Source: Megamerina dolium
Lineage: Eukaryota > Arthropoda > Insecta > Diptera > Megamerinidae
Assembly (NCBI GenBank): GCA_963854835.1
Contig: OY978526.1
Span: forward strand, 37,734,501 to 37,798,500
Direction: 5' to 3'
Length of the DNA: 64,000 nucleotides
Positions 26,395-38,710 of the stretch are shown here, in pieces. How positions within the stretch are numbered: the stretch's first letter is position 1; every line of letters starts with the position of its first letter. The translations under genes and the position numbers were made by a program. The notes under the pieces are model-generated. The model searched no databases, was not told where the DNA came from, and saw nothing but the letters and a program-made list of their open reading frames with translations.

Positions 26395-27408
26395 ATGAAG
26401 CTGATAATATTTTCTACAATTACACTGGTTGCTTGGAGCGCAGTCGTCTGCGCTCAGCAACTATTAAAAAATCGACGTAAGCTTCCAAATAGATTTATTT
26501 AATATTGTTTTAACACGATTTTTCCTAAAGCCAATTTCATAACACCATGCTACATTCATAAACGTGATGAGGAATGCTACCGTAAGGATCTTGAAGCTAC
26601 TTTTGTGCACTGGAAAGATGGTAACAAAACATATATAATTTCATATTTACTAACATAATTTACTTGCATGCGTTCATATTTCAAGGTCTTCCCGGCATCA
26701 AGAGCGTAAGATCGATTGATCCTTTCCATTTGAAGAAAGTACGTTTATCGCATAAAAGTGAAAATCTAATTGATTTGCAAGTTGAACTCACAAATATAAC
26801 TGTTACGGGTGGTAGTAATATTAAAATCATCAAAACTGTGTAAGCAACTCATATGTTTGGATATACGTAATTTAAATATTCATATATTGCATTGATTACA
26901 TTATAGGATTGACGATAAAGAATATACTTATAAAATTAAAGCCATATTGCCTGCAGTGCAAATGGTCAGCAATTATAAGGCTAAAGGAAATATTCTAGTT
27001 TTAAATCTTAATGGTCATGGCAGTTTAGTCGGAGAAGCGAGTAAGTGCCCAATAAGTAATTCGATTATAGTTTATTGTATTCAATATTGCATTTTAGCCA
27101 ACTTGGAAGCTTCATTGATTGCAAAAACTGCACTAAAAAGAGTTGGAAATGAATACATCTTCGACGTGCTATCAGTTTCTTCTCATATTGAAAAGGTTGC
27201 GGGCTTTCGCATCAAATTAGCAAATTTATTTAATGGGAACAAAGAATTGGAAGATAGTGCAAATGTGTTTTTCAACGAGAGTTGGAGAGAAATTTTCCAA
27301 TTAATGCGCCCCACATTTGAACAAACACTTGATAAAATATTTTACGATCATGCTAAAGCTGTATTTAGTCATGTGCCTGGTCGCTTCTATTTTGAAGATT
27401 TACCATAA
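26395..27408 (+). CDS. Takeout/JHBP-like protein D
   Basis: Paralogue of gene B. Plus exons 26395-26476, 26531-26620, 26686-26839, 26907-27040 and 27098-27408; 771 nt, 256 residues, exon lengths identical to those of B throughout. Signal peptide KLIIFSTITLVAWSAVVCAQ, Cys pair PCYIHKRDEEC, GLPGIKSVRSIDPFHLKK, then NLFNGNKELEDSANVFFNES and the C-terminal VPGRFYFEDLP. Forms a head-to-head pair with gene C. Similarity with the B locus continues about 600 bp past the stop, including TATAAAATATCGTACGAA and CCATTGGATA motifs and a distal GAATATGAATGA block. Predicted secreted hydrophobic-ligand carrier. Confidence 0.92.
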
Positions 27409-29841
27409 CAGATATGTAAAGTAATTTATATTAAAAATAATAATATGATTTAATATCTACACATGTACTTGATGTATTTACACTTTATTTAATCAAAAAT
27501 AAGTATGTTCATATATACAATATATCTACATATATACAACATATATATTACCAACAACAAAACAAATATAGGAAATTTTTTTAATTCAATTTTCTACTTT
27601 GACAATATAAAATATCGTACGAACAATAATATTTCTTTCTTGTAACTTTCCATTGGATATTTTTAAATTTTGAATTACCTTATTATGATTATGTGCGTGA
27701 TGAACTTCCTGAACTGTTTCAGCTTCACACTATATGAGAAATGAACAAAAACCTAGAAACATTCTTGGTTTCGCATTACACTTATTTGTAAACTTGGCTT
27801 AATAACAATGTAACATGAGTGGTTGTTAATGGATCTTAATTTATATATACTGTACGACAAAACGAAAAATATAACAAAAACATGAACAACGTGAATATGA
27901 ATGACTTAACAATAATATAATTAAATTAAAAAATAAACAAAGAAGTTAATAGAACAAGATTGGACTACTGAATAAATAAGTATATTGCAGCTAAGCAGGA
28001 ATTTCGGTGTTTTTGTTTTTTATTATTCAAACGATTAGAATATAATTGTTGTATAATCGATTCGATAAAATAAATGATATCTAATATACACATAATAATA
28101 CATATATAATATGTATATGGAAATTAGTTTATAAGATATGTCCAAAATTTGTTTGTGTGCGTTATTCTGAAAATGATGTTTAAACATTTTTTGTGAGCGT
28201 GAAGTTTTATCTAGAAATTTGTACATTAAAATTATCTAGAAAACAAAAAATTTAATAATATTTTCTTATATTTAATCTAATTATCGTACGAATATCTTTT
28301 TTTTAAATCTTGTACTTTACGAAACGAGGAATTTCTTAATTTTACTATGCAAATAATTGAAAACAAATCGCTAAAATATACCACGGAACTAATTGTTGTG
28401 TTTGGATGTTTAACGTAAAGAGGTCTATTAAAGTACTTCCTTTTCCTTTCATCATAAATAGAAAACTTAGTGAATATATTTTACAGAAAATTTGACTTGA
28501 GATGAAAAAGATAAAAGCCCATCTAGCTAATGTAAAATTTAATGTTTGTAAAAAAAATATTTAATAAAACTTCAGAAAAATCAACACGCATAAAAAATCA
28601 TATATATTTTTTGGAGAAATCTAATGTGTAAGTATGTATGCATGTTTATCCAAAACTTGTTCACACAAAATGTGAAATAATAAATACCACCCTTTGTGCT
28701 TCTTTAGTTTATTTGTTTTTTTAATTATGTACATATATTTAAGTACATACATATTTGCATATGCACCTATAGATATGAATTTACATCAGGGTGGTCCTTA
28801 AAATCAAATGAATGATTTTTTAGTCGCACCACCCCAATCAAGAAAACCACGGTAAAAGATATCACATATAAATTTTGGTCCCGATTAGAGACGGTTAAGT
28901 CTTGTCACACAGGTGTCAAAGTAAAATTTACCCATTGTTTTTTATGTGATCTCAAATCTAAAATCATTATTTCTGTAGACATACCTGATTTTTAACAAAA
29001 GTATATAGTCTACAGAAATACCGAAATTCCTTCCATTTTTGTTCACGTTTTCTATGGTATCAAAGCTTTGTGTGTCCTCGCTCTACAAAGCAGCCAACCT
29101 GTAGGATGTTATTGACCAAGTGCCTACTTTATACATAATACGTACTAATTTTTTACGCGTTGATTCCGTATTTATAACTAATCGAATTATGTTTCCACAA
29201 CAATCAGACAACATTTGTTGTTCAGTGTTCATTATTATGCTGGAAATAACGTATCGGTCGAAAATTGAGAATTCTGAAATAAAAATATTGTACAATTATT
29301 GAATTTGAAGTCATTTTTCCTCTTATTTTTCATTTTTTTCTTTTCTAAAATTGTATAAAAATGTAAGAAACTCAATGTACGAGTACTTAAATATGAGAAG
29401 TAACTTTAAAAAGGGGATAAACCCATTTTCCAAATCGCTGGCAATCGAGAAACTTTCTAAACACCATGCTACTGCGTCTTTTTATAAAAAAATATTGTTT
29501 GCAAAAATTCAACTATCTGCCATAAAGCAGGATTGAGGAAAAAAAAAAAACGAATCTTAGGTTAAGGGCCCATTTGTTACATACATATACATATACATAT
29601 ATATACTTTAAATTTATTTTCAAAAAATAATTTTTATCATTGCAAATTAACTTGCCGCAGATGGAACATTTTATATCAGTCTAGAAGTAGCATTACACAG
29701 TAAAACTGTGGATGATATTCGTTTTTTTTTTTTTTTTTTTTGTAAATAACTGTACTTAGAACTCTTCTTGAGATAATCTAGTCCATTTCATCATATGCGC
29801 CCCACCTTATGAAAGTGCTACTTGCGCTGTGAGTTGGATTA
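27409..29841. other. Intergenic DNA
   Basis: The first 600 bp are homologous to the 3' flank of gene B. The remainder is AT-rich, with no exon or bounded element recognised. Small open frames at 28035-28226 and 29083-29302 have no domain. Confidence 0.5.
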
Positions 29842-29849
29842 GCTGGTGT

Positions 29850-29920
29850 CAGTGGCTTAGCCAGGATTTTGTCAAGGGAGTGGGGATAAAATGAATCTAT
29901 CCACCCTGGCTTAGCCACTG
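29850..29920. mobile_element. 71-bp miniature hAT-like MITE
   Basis: Perfect 16-bp inverted repeats CAGTGGCTTAGCCAGG at both ends leave a core of only 39 bp. The flanking octamers GCTGGTGT (29842-29849) and GCTGGTGC (29921-29928) match at 7 of 8 positions, as expected for an 8-bp target duplication. The ends resemble those at 21474 and 23041. Confidence 0.8.
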
Positions 29921-29988
29921 GCTGGTGCCCATTCACATCGATTTCAGAATATAATATGTACACATTCAAAGCGGATATATCTAGTATA

Positions 29989-31059
29989 CAAGGTTTGACA
30001 ATTATGTATTAAGACTCGAACCATATCTCAGCAACCCAGCGCGCCATCTATGTGTGAAGCTTTGAAGCTTCAACCTTCCTTTACTAACTGTCAAAATTTC
30101 ATGGCATTCGGTTGACATTTAATGTTAATTGACATTCATTTTACAAAACACGTGTTAGTTTGATGTTGAAATTTTAACATGGAGCAAAGAGCGGTCATTA
30201 AATTCCGCCGGAAGCGATCCAGAAAGTTCGTGATTTTATTACAGAAGACCGTAATGCTTCAGTGAAAATGATGGAAGAGGCCTTAAACATCAACAGAGAA
30301 ACTATCCGACTCCGATTTGGGTAAAACAAAGGTCTGCGCGAGTTTTGTTCCACACACATTGATCGAGGACCAAAAATTAATAAGAGTCAGTCATTATAGA
30401 GACATGGTTGCAGCTGCAGAAAATAATCTAAACTTCCTGAAAACAATTGTTACGGGTGATGAAACATGGTGTTTCCAATACGATCCAGAAACCAAGCGTC
30501 AAAGTGCGGAATGGAAATGAAAAAGCTCACCACAAGCCAAAAAAACACGAAAAGTTCCATCAAAAATCAAAACAATGCTCATCACATTCTTCGATAGCAA
30601 AGGAATTATCCACAAAGAATTTGTTCCAACTGGTCAAACAGTTACTTCCGCATGTTACCTCGAAGTTTTGAAGAGTTTGATGTCCAGAATCCGTCGTGTT
30701 CGACCAGAATACCGCGATCCAAAAACTTGGTCTCTCTTGCACGATACATGCACAGAATCACCCGCTGTATTCACTTGATTTGGCAGCGCGCGACTTCTTT
30801 TTGTTCCCAAAACTGAATTTGAAGTTGAAAGGATGCTTTTTTGATGACATTCAGATCATACCATAGGCTTCGACGAGGGCACTGGAGGCAATTCCGAAAA
30901 ATGAGCTGGAACACGCGTTTGAATCACTATTAAATCGATGTAACAAGTGTATTGAATCAGGAGGAGAATATTTCGAATAAATATATCGAAAAATTACCAG
31001 ATATCGTGTTTTAATTGTGCTTTCTAGAGGCAGTCTTAATACATAATTGTCACACCTTG
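29989..31059 (+). mobile_element. Mariner-like element with both inverted repeats, dead
   Basis: The left end CAAGGTTTGACAATTATGTA and the right end, reversed, CAAGGTGTGACAATTATGTA form inverted repeats of about 31 bp with TA outside each (29987-29988 and 31060-31061). The length is 1071 bp. The plus strand carries a broken transposase: VTGDETWCFQYDPETKRQS (first Asp), MLITFFDSKGIIHKEFVP and SLLHDT with TESPA (decayed second Asp block), in at least three frames with stops. The N-terminus starts at MEQRAVIKF near 30179. Confidence 0.9.
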
Positions 31060-31210
31060 TATTTGCAAAGACAATGTTTTGCCATATATTTGTCTTGCAT
31101 TTTATGTTGTAGGAGTCAATCATTTGATCAGCCTCCTAAAAGAGACGAAGGATAAGAAATTATAGGCGAGCAACGAACTAACAAAACTTTATAATAAGCG
31201 ACTTCACAGC

Positions 31211-31360
31211 AAGCTCGTTACTTCGTTAATTCGTTACTCAGTAATTTTTTGTGCGTATTTTCAGTAATTCAGTAATTTTAGAAAAACAAATACACACAAA
31301 ATACTATCAAGTAACGAACTAAAGAAGTAACGAGCTTGATGATGATGATGATGATGATGA
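31211..31360. repeat. 27-bp inverted repeat plus (GAT)n
   Basis: AAGCTCGTTACTTCGTTAAT at 31211 and its imperfect inverse ending ACGAGCTT at 31337 pair over about 24 of 27 positions around a 73-bp loop. The loop is made of CAGTAATT repeats. A GAT run (31338-31360) follows immediately. No gene is nearby; function unknown. Confidence 0.7.
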
Positions 31361-31979
31361 AATCACCTAATATAATAAGAAACAATTCCCAGGTTCTTTT
31401 ATCCACTCTCATCAACTCCAGCTATATTACTGAAATATGAAAAACAAGAATATACACACGGACACACGCCTGCAAGAATGAACACAGCAATATATGCCTG
31501 CAACCGTACTTATTAGTATTTTCAATGATAATTCTTTTTATTGGAGGCCGAAAAAGCAACAAAAAAGATGACATCATCATTGCATCCGGACATTTTAAAC
31601 TAACTTGGTCCTATATGTGTTGAGACAGCTGCAGTTCCAATAGGCGGAAACACTCCATTACATTTTGTTTTTAACAATAAAAATGGGATGAACAGAGCTA
31701 GCTGTTATCTATCTCAGAATAGCATGTTTTGAAATTTTCCGACATATAATCAAAATCAATAAAACACGTCCGATCTATTGAAAACAACACACAAACTACA
31801 CAAAACATTGCAAATTTTCGTGCTTCTTCATACTAAAATGCAAAAAAGATGATTCCCACAACTATTTTTTACGTTAAATGTGTTGAGTAAAGATGAATAA
31901 TAATATTTACGAAGCACTGAACCAAAATGGTTTAAATCGCTATTTTGTATGAAAATTGCAGTATGGACCAAATGATCCC

Positions 31980-32165
31980 TCAGTATCAGATCAATGGTAG
32001 CTCAGTAGGGAATGCGTTGACCTTCTGATAAGTAAACTGAAGCGCAAATTTGATATCGAATGGTGCCCACCTGTCGGCAAGCGATTGGCAATTCTTCCAG
32101 CAGCAACAATTTGCTATGAAAACTCTTCTAAAAGAGCTCTGTGACCAAACTCAGAAAAAGCGATT
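31980..32165 (+). mobile_element. tRNA-derived SINE, 3'-truncated
   Basis: Head GGTAGCTCAGTAGGGAATGC with the B-box region deleted, then family body ATGGTGCCCACCTGTCGGCA and ending at CTCAGAAAAAGCGAT. The tail is missing here. Confidence 0.75.
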
Positions 32166-32692
32166 TTATACGGGTGTGTAAAATGTAATATATATAATGT
32201 GTAAAATAGATCATTTTGAAATTCGGAATAATGTCTTTGGTTTGAGGCAAATTGGAATTGTCGCCATTATTTTTACACTTGTTATAAACAAGAATACAAT
32301 TACTTGCCAGCACCTTAATGATCACAGCACCATAGTGGCCATTCCATGATAACCTCTCAAGATATAGGGCGGAGATTAAGATTTTAGATGTAACCTTCCT
32401 ATAATCAGAGAAGCCAAAATCTCCACGGTAGATAATGGGATTTTTTTCTGATAGGCAGCTGCTATAAAAGCACTACACCTAATTTGTGTGACGGGCTACA
32501 ATGATATTCCACTCAATTAAAGGACGGGCTAGCAAGACAGCAAAAGCGCATTCTTGAGGCTGTTTCCTGATCTAAATTTGCACGTTTGGGAACTAGTCTA
32601 AACACCTATTAGCAACCAATATGGAGGAGAATGAACGACAATTCAAACGACTTCGGGACACACTCTATCTCGGACAATACTACGCAATACTG

Positions 32693-32843
32693 CACTTCCG
32701 GCAGTAACAATTTTCCATAAAAAACTTCTAAAGGAACTTGGCGACAAAGCTCAGAAAAAGTGATGTCGCAAGAATTCTACCGTTCGTATCCAAAAAGGGC
32801 CCTTCGGTGCTTTAAGTGCCACATATTTATTTATTTTTTACGA
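32693..32843 (+). mobile_element. tRNA-derived SINE, 5'-truncated tail
   Basis: Begins in the body at CTTCCGGCAGTAACAATTT and ends with the family tail CTTTAAGTGCCACATATTTA. It contains an internal deletion of the TAGGTCC segment. It may be the displaced 3' part of the copy at 31980 or a separate insertion. Confidence 0.7.
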
Positions 32844-33250
32844 GTTATTAATTCAACCTAGGTTTTATCAATATTACGAAGGTTTCTAGTGTGCTAAGTA
32901 AAATGTTTTACTTACTACAATAGGTTTAATTAAATATATTGACTTTTGGTCTGCATAAGAATCTTTTGATAAATTCAAATCCACTGATTTCATTTAGTCC
33001 ATAATATTGTACTGTATTTTATTTTATTAAGCGTTATTCTTTTTCATCGCAATCATCGGAATACCTACTACTTAATACATAGTTCTCGAACCTTGGATTG
33101 TTCGTTTTGTATTTATTAATTACCAAGTTGCACAATTATTTAAAAAGAATATAGTTTATTTGCAATAAAAACGCATACACGACTGGTTTTCAAATCATTT
33201 GCTTTATAGTCTTGCTAGAATACGTACAAATCTTGATTGTATATGTAAAA

Positions 33251-34342
33251 ATGTTTTACAAACAACAAGTAATTCTCTTGATTTGTGGTTACATAGCCCT
33301 GACTTACTTATCTAGTACTGAATGTGTGGAATATTATACGAAAAAACGCAAGTTATATTTGATATTAATAATATCTACATAAATATGTGCAACAGCTAAT
33401 AAAAATTTTAATATTTTCAGCATCCTTTCTACCTTCATGTAGAATATATGAACCGGGCTTTACAAATTGTTCTACAATGAGCGTTCAGAAATTAATGGAC
33501 CAATTAGTAATCGGTAACTGATAAATAATACATTATTCAAGTCATAGCTACGATTTAAATCACAATTGCATTTGATAGGCATACCGGAGGTGGTCGAGAC
33601 ATTTGGACCGTTCGATCCAATGCATGTGAGGGATATTTATTTTAAGCAAGACAATACCGAAGCAGCTACTATACATGCTAATTTGACAGAAATTATGGTG
33701 AAGGGATTTTCCAAAATTTTAATCAAACAGAGCAAGTACGATCATACCTAAATATTGCATATGTTTAAATGAAATATTAACTATATTCCTTTCATTCTTT
33801 TACAGGGTTAGTAAAAAAGATTTTAGTTGGGTAACTAAAATATTCTTACCACAAATGCGAATGGATGCCACGTATCAAATGGAGGGGCGTATATTACTTT
33901 TTCCATTAAAAGGTGCCGGAAAAATGTTTATCGAAATTGGTATGAATAAATTTTTATCACTGCTAAATGTATAATGTATTGCATGCAAATGACTGTAGAA
34001 AATTTGGACATACAATTGCATACCCAAACACGACTCTACGAAAGGGGCAACTTCACCTTTGATAATGTAACCAACGTTCGTGTGGATCTCAATATGACAC
34101 GTGTTCGATGTAATTTTGACAATATATTCAATGGTAACAGTAAGGAAGTAGAACGCAGCACTAATGAGTTTTTCAATGAGAACTGGCGCGAATTTTATGA
34201 AGCACTAAAACCGATTATTATTCAAACAGTCGAAAATATTTTATTCGATATCATGCACAAAGTGTTCAATTTAATACCAGCCAACTTTTTTGTTGAAGAC
34301 ATTCCCACATCAAAGAAACTGTATGGCGGAGATAAGAGCTAA
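33251..34342 (+). CDS. Takeout/JHBP-like protein E
   Basis: Second JHBP-like subfamily, shared with gene F. Plus exons 33251-33347, 33421-33513, 33579-33735, 33806-33939 and 33999-34342; 825 nt, 274 residues; intron phases 1,1,2,1 as in A-D. Signal peptide KQQVILLICGYIALTYLSS. The Cys pair is SCRIYEPGFTNC (one residue wider than in A-D). Other marks: GIPEVVETFGPFDPMHV, IFLPQMRMDATYQMEGRILL, an additional Cys in TRVRCNFDNIFNGN, and ANFFVEDIP near the end. Intron 1 appears to use a GC donor (C|GCAAGT at 33347/33348). The alternative of no splice there leads to loss of the Cys-pair exon in frame. Predicted secreted carrier. Confidence 0.9.
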
Positions 34343-35029
34343 ACGATGTATATATTTGTATTCAAAATGTTTTCAATTTACCGTGTCAACAAGGGAGAGT
34401 TAAAAATTGTGAAGAAGAAAAATGTTCTGCTAGTTTACATTCAAAAGAAATGTTTGAATTACTTAGAGATAACATTCTTCTATAATAATACTTACATCAT
34501 TTAATCATTTTGCTCTTATGTAAGCTAAATCGATTTCATTTACGAATAAAAAAATATTTTAATAAAAACAAAATGTAATTGTGATCAAGACAGATTTTAT
34601 TTTTATTAGCTATTCATATAGAGGTTGTGATTACTACAGTAAAAAAAATTTGAAATTCACAGGATTATTCGAAACCTGCTTTAATAAAAAATCTCTCATC
34701 TCAGTGTTGTTAACAATTTCGAACAGCTCGAAAATAGTACCGTCGTACAGTGCTTCAACCAATGGAAATAAATCCAACATCTTGAATGATCTTTTTATGA
34801 TTTTGGTTGTCCAATTGAGAAAAATACCAAATAAAATTTACAAAACGGTATAAAGTGAAAATTTAGATTGTTATAATTTTACAGCAAATATAGCCCAACG
34901 GAAAAAAAATTCAAAAAACAAATTTCAAACAAATGGCACAGAAGCTTAAGCTTACTTAAAAAACAACAACGTTAAATTTTAGAACCACAATTATCAGATG
35001 ATAATGAGTTGCCCAAACTTAACACAACG
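34343..35029. other. Intergenic DNA
   Basis: Includes the 3' UTR of gene E with AATAAA motifs near 34545-34565. An open frame at 34581-34853 shows no domain. Confidence 0.5.
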
Positions 35030-35260
35030 AGTTTTATGGAATGTTATTCTCCAAAGTCTAATAAGTTTTGCCTGAGTTGCGTAGAGGTAATCTCGGATCG
35101 GGCTGTCAGAAACAGCTTCATGTGTGTCGATCTGTTTTTCTTCGGTCTTCTCTAGGATTTGGTAAAGTATGAAAACCTAGTCTACGGTAGATTTATTAGT
35201 TCTAAAACCACAATGGTCCAATTAGGCTGTTGAAGATAGGCTTTAGTCTTTTACTTCTTT
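35030..35260 (-). pseudogene. LINE reverse-transcriptase relic (RTE-like)
   Basis: On the minus strand a GFRTNKST-like block, then YQILEKTEEKQIDTH and YLYATQ, can be pieced together with stops and frameshifts. The order fits the region before the catalytic domain of RTE-type reverse transcriptases. Short and heavily decayed. Confidence 0.5.
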
Positions 35261-35619
35261 AGTTATTTAGCTCACACTCGTTATAAATTACATTGGAGTC
35301 TTCATAACAAAATAATTTTGTGTGAATAATTGCAATAAAACCGATCAAATAAACATAACTACGAAATAAACATAAATATTAGGAATAGATCATTTGTTTC
35401 CAAAAACCTCTTTGTACATCCGCATGTTTTTTTTTTAACTCCATTTATTTTGCATCTATCCATTGGATATTTAGCAGTAATTAATAATATTTACATTTTA
35501 TTTTGTAGAGGAAGCAGCCACTGCAGTACCCTTTATAAACTAATACTAATAATAATTTATAATTAACAATACATAATAATAAAAATCAATTTCAAATAAA
35601 ATATAATTCGTTTATCTCA

Positions 35620-36144
35620 GAGGAATTTGAGATAAATGCAGGAGTACCACAGGGCAGTGTACTTGGTCCGTTCGATACTTGATTTATACTGCTGACTCCC
35701 GTTATTTCAAAACCATTTGGTGACAACCTTAGAATTATGGAGCTCGGCTTGTCTCTCGATCATTGAAAAAGCCCAGAGAGTCCAGAATAAAACGCTTAGG
35801 CAAATAACATGTGCGCCTTGGTATGTAATAAACATTAATTTACATAAAGATCTTAATATTGCTACAGTTCCTGAAATCATACGAGCACATATTCCTAAAT
35901 ACATGATAAGACTTCAAACCCATCCCAACGACCAGGCCCGGCAGCTAAGCATTGTCCCTTCAATCACTCGGTTTAAGAGGAAACGCTTACTGTCAATATA
36001 ATACTAGTTGTTTAAATGAAAAATACCTGCTATTTAAAAGTAAATTACTTGCTATTTAGCTTAACATTTAGTCTTAAGATTTGAGAAATTATTGTCAATT
36101 TCTATAGAAAAGATTCAATATACATAAAAAAAAAAGAAAAAAAA
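35620..36144 (+). mobile_element. Jockey-like LINE, 5'-truncated and internally deleted, with poly(A)
   Basis: The plus strand has INAGVPQGSVLGP, the reverse-transcriptase motif preceding the catalytic block, followed after a deletion by the C-terminal domain SIIEKAQRVQNKTLRQITCA, PWYV and DLNIATV (35717-36001). A terminal A-rich run lies at 36126-36144. The missing 5' end, internal deletion and poly(A) are typical of dead-on-arrival LINE copies. Confidence 0.8.
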
Positions 36145-36154
36145 TGGTCTTACA

Positions 36155-38058
36155 GTCGGCTGGGGCCGACCAAATTATACCCTGCATATGTAGAGATATA
36201 TATAAAAAGTTTGCTCATATATCCATCCTTTTCTTCCACTACTTTGTATAGGAGCTACATTAAGAACCAGGCTACCTCACCAATTTTTGAGGAATAATTT
36301 CTGTCTATAATACTAAACTACCTAGGTTGCAATGGGTTGACCTAGGCGTATTATTTAGTAAGTTATGGGTGTTTTAATGTTTAAGATAAATTCGCGATTT
36401 TGTACGGAAGCTATATAAAAAGTGGGCGTGGCTTACTTCTTTCTTGTATATCTAATTAATTTTTCAATATCAATCCACTCCTTAAATTTGGTTGCCCTAA
36501 GCTGAATAGTTCGTAAGTTATAGCGGTTTAAATTTTTTTTAATTTTCCAAATTTTGTATGGAAGCCCCATTAAGAAGTGGGTGTGGCATGTTGATTTTTT
36601 GTCAGATTGTTCTAGACAGAAGGATGAAGAAGTTACAGCTATTTCAATTTAAAAGAACTTCACTCATTTTGTACAGGGGCTACGATAAACAGTGGGCGTG
36701 GCGCACCAATTTCCTGTAAGCCTAGTTGCGCGTACAATACTAATCCATACCTTAAATCTCGTTGTCCTAGGCTAAATGGTTTGTAAGTTATGGAGCTTAA
36801 AATATTAGTTTAATTCACTCGACTTTGTATGGGAGACCCATGAAAGAGTGGGCGTGGCACACTGATTTTCTGCCAGATTATTACCGGCTACGGTATTAAT
36901 CTAAGTGTCAATTATGGTTATCTTAGACAGAAGATTGCCGAAGTTATAGCTGTTTCAATTTAAAATTTGTATGGGGGCTACGATAAACAGTGGGCGTGGT
37001 GCGCCCATTTCCTGTGAGCCTAGTTGCTCGTACAATACTAATCCATACCTTAAATCTCGTTGTCCTAGGCTAAATGGTTTGTAAGTTATGGAGCTTAAAA
37101 TTTTAGTTTAATTCCCTCGACTTTGTATGGGAGACCCATGAAGGAATCGGCGTGGCACACTGATTTTCTGCCAGATTATTTCCGACTACGATATTAATTT
37201 AAGTGTCAATTATGGTTATTCTAGACAGAAGATTGCCGAAGTTACTGCTGTTTAAATTTAAAATTTGTATGGGGGCTACGATAAACAGTGGGCGTGGTGC
37301 GCCCATTTCCTGTGAGCCTAGTTGCTCGTACAATACTAAACCACACCTTAAATCTCGTTATTCTACGCTGAATAGTTTGCAAGTTATAACCGGTAACATT
37401 TTTTTAATTTCCGCAACTTTGTATGCCAGACCCAAAAAGGAGTGGGCGTGGCACACAGATTTTCTGCCATATTATTTCTCACTGCCATGTTAATCTAAGT
37501 GTCAATTATGGTTATTCTAGACAGAAGATTGTAAAAGTTACAGCAGTTTCAATTTAAAAGAAGTACAGACGCTAAAAAGTAGGCGTGGCTCACCCATTTT
37601 TGGCGACGTTATATAGTAGTATAATATAACTCTATGTGCTAAATATTGTTGTCCCGAGTGGTATATTATGTGAGTTATAGAAAGTTAAAAATTTTGAAAA
37701 TTCCGAGGTTAGTCGCTTTGAATGCTTGGCGTGGGCGTGGCTATTGACCGATCATTCCCAATATCAATCCCCTCCGTACCCTTGGATCATAAGTTACTTG
37801 TGCTAAATTTCGTAGAAATAGCTCAATATTTACTCAAGTTATCGTGAGAACCAGCCAGGTGACAGACAGACAGACGGACGAACGGACAGACGGACGGACG
37901 GACGGACGGACGGACGGACATCGTTAAATCGAAAATTTAAACGACGCTGATGACGAATATATATCTATGTCTATATCTCCGGAGATTCCTTCAAGTGGAC
38001 TCAAACATCTGACCGAAATGAATATACCTTGCATATTGCATTATGCAGGGTATAAAAA
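36155..38058. repeat. Unnamed repeat with hairpin ends and a 298-bp internal tandem array
   Basis: A perfect hairpin GTCGGC-TGGG-GCCGAC (36155-36170) precedes TTATACCCTGCATA; the right end reads TATGCAGGGTATAA (38043-38056), an inverted match, and is itself nearly palindromic (TATACCTTGCATAT then GCATTATGCAGGGTATA). Inside, the motif GTGGGCGTGG recurs about every 150 bp (36422, 36577, 36691, 36849, 36990, 37147, 37288, 37441, 37583, 37731). Two half-unit types alternate, one with GGGGCTACGATAAACAG and one with GGGAGACCCATGAA, giving a higher-order period of about 298 bp. No coding frame. A GACG microsatellite lies near the right end. Element class unknown; a nonautonomous DNA element is possible. 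Confidence 0.75.
37861..37920. repeat. (GACA)n/(GACG)n microsatellite
   Basis: A run of GACAGACAGACAGACGGACG followed by GACG units within the larger repeat. It is the longest GC-rich simple repeat in the window. Confidence 0.9.
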
Positions 38059-38234
38059 CAATACATAATGTTTCATTATATTATTAGGGATAATGCAAAT
38101 CTTTTTAACCTATGTGTTGTTCATATGTTGCTCTTCAATTCAGTGACGAGTGTATTGGGATGCTTCTCCAAACGTTGTAGATAACTTTTATATTTTCACC
38201 ATTCCAGGCCTGTAAACAAATTCTTCTAATATAC

Positions 38235-38672
38235 TGTTACGTTTTTATTCTGTGAACGTTTAATTCTATTTGAATTACCTTGTTCGATCACTGGATTCTG
38301 TTAATGATAACTGCAACACTTATTTTGTACAACTATATACAGCAACAATTTATTTAATAATTTCTATTTACAATCAACACTGTTTACAATCAACTATTTA
38401 CTATAACACTTAAATGTACTTGCAACTTTTGCCTCTGTATCAATGTTTTCGCAATCACGTTCGGAAGTAGATTGATTGTCAATTCTCAACACTAGCTCTA
38501 TTTATACTCTGTTGGCAACACCCCAGAATCTTCCTTTATCGAGATTCTTCTCTTCCTTTCTCGTTGGCTTGTTCTGGTTATCGCTTATTTCTTTTTGTTG
38601 ACATTCGTTTCGATGATGCCAATAGAGTCAGTCACAATAGTGATGAGTAATCAACTATCGATACTCGTTACA
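38235..38672 (-). repeat. 3' LTR of the Gypsy element
   Basis: 438 bp, same sequence as the 5' LTR. It is preceded on the minus strand by a purine run AGAGGAGGGCAG (38673-38684) that fits the polypurine tract for plus-strand DNA priming. Confidence 0.93.
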
Positions 38673-38710
38673 CTGCCCTCCTCTTAACCTTGTTCGTCCC
38701 GAACAAGTTT

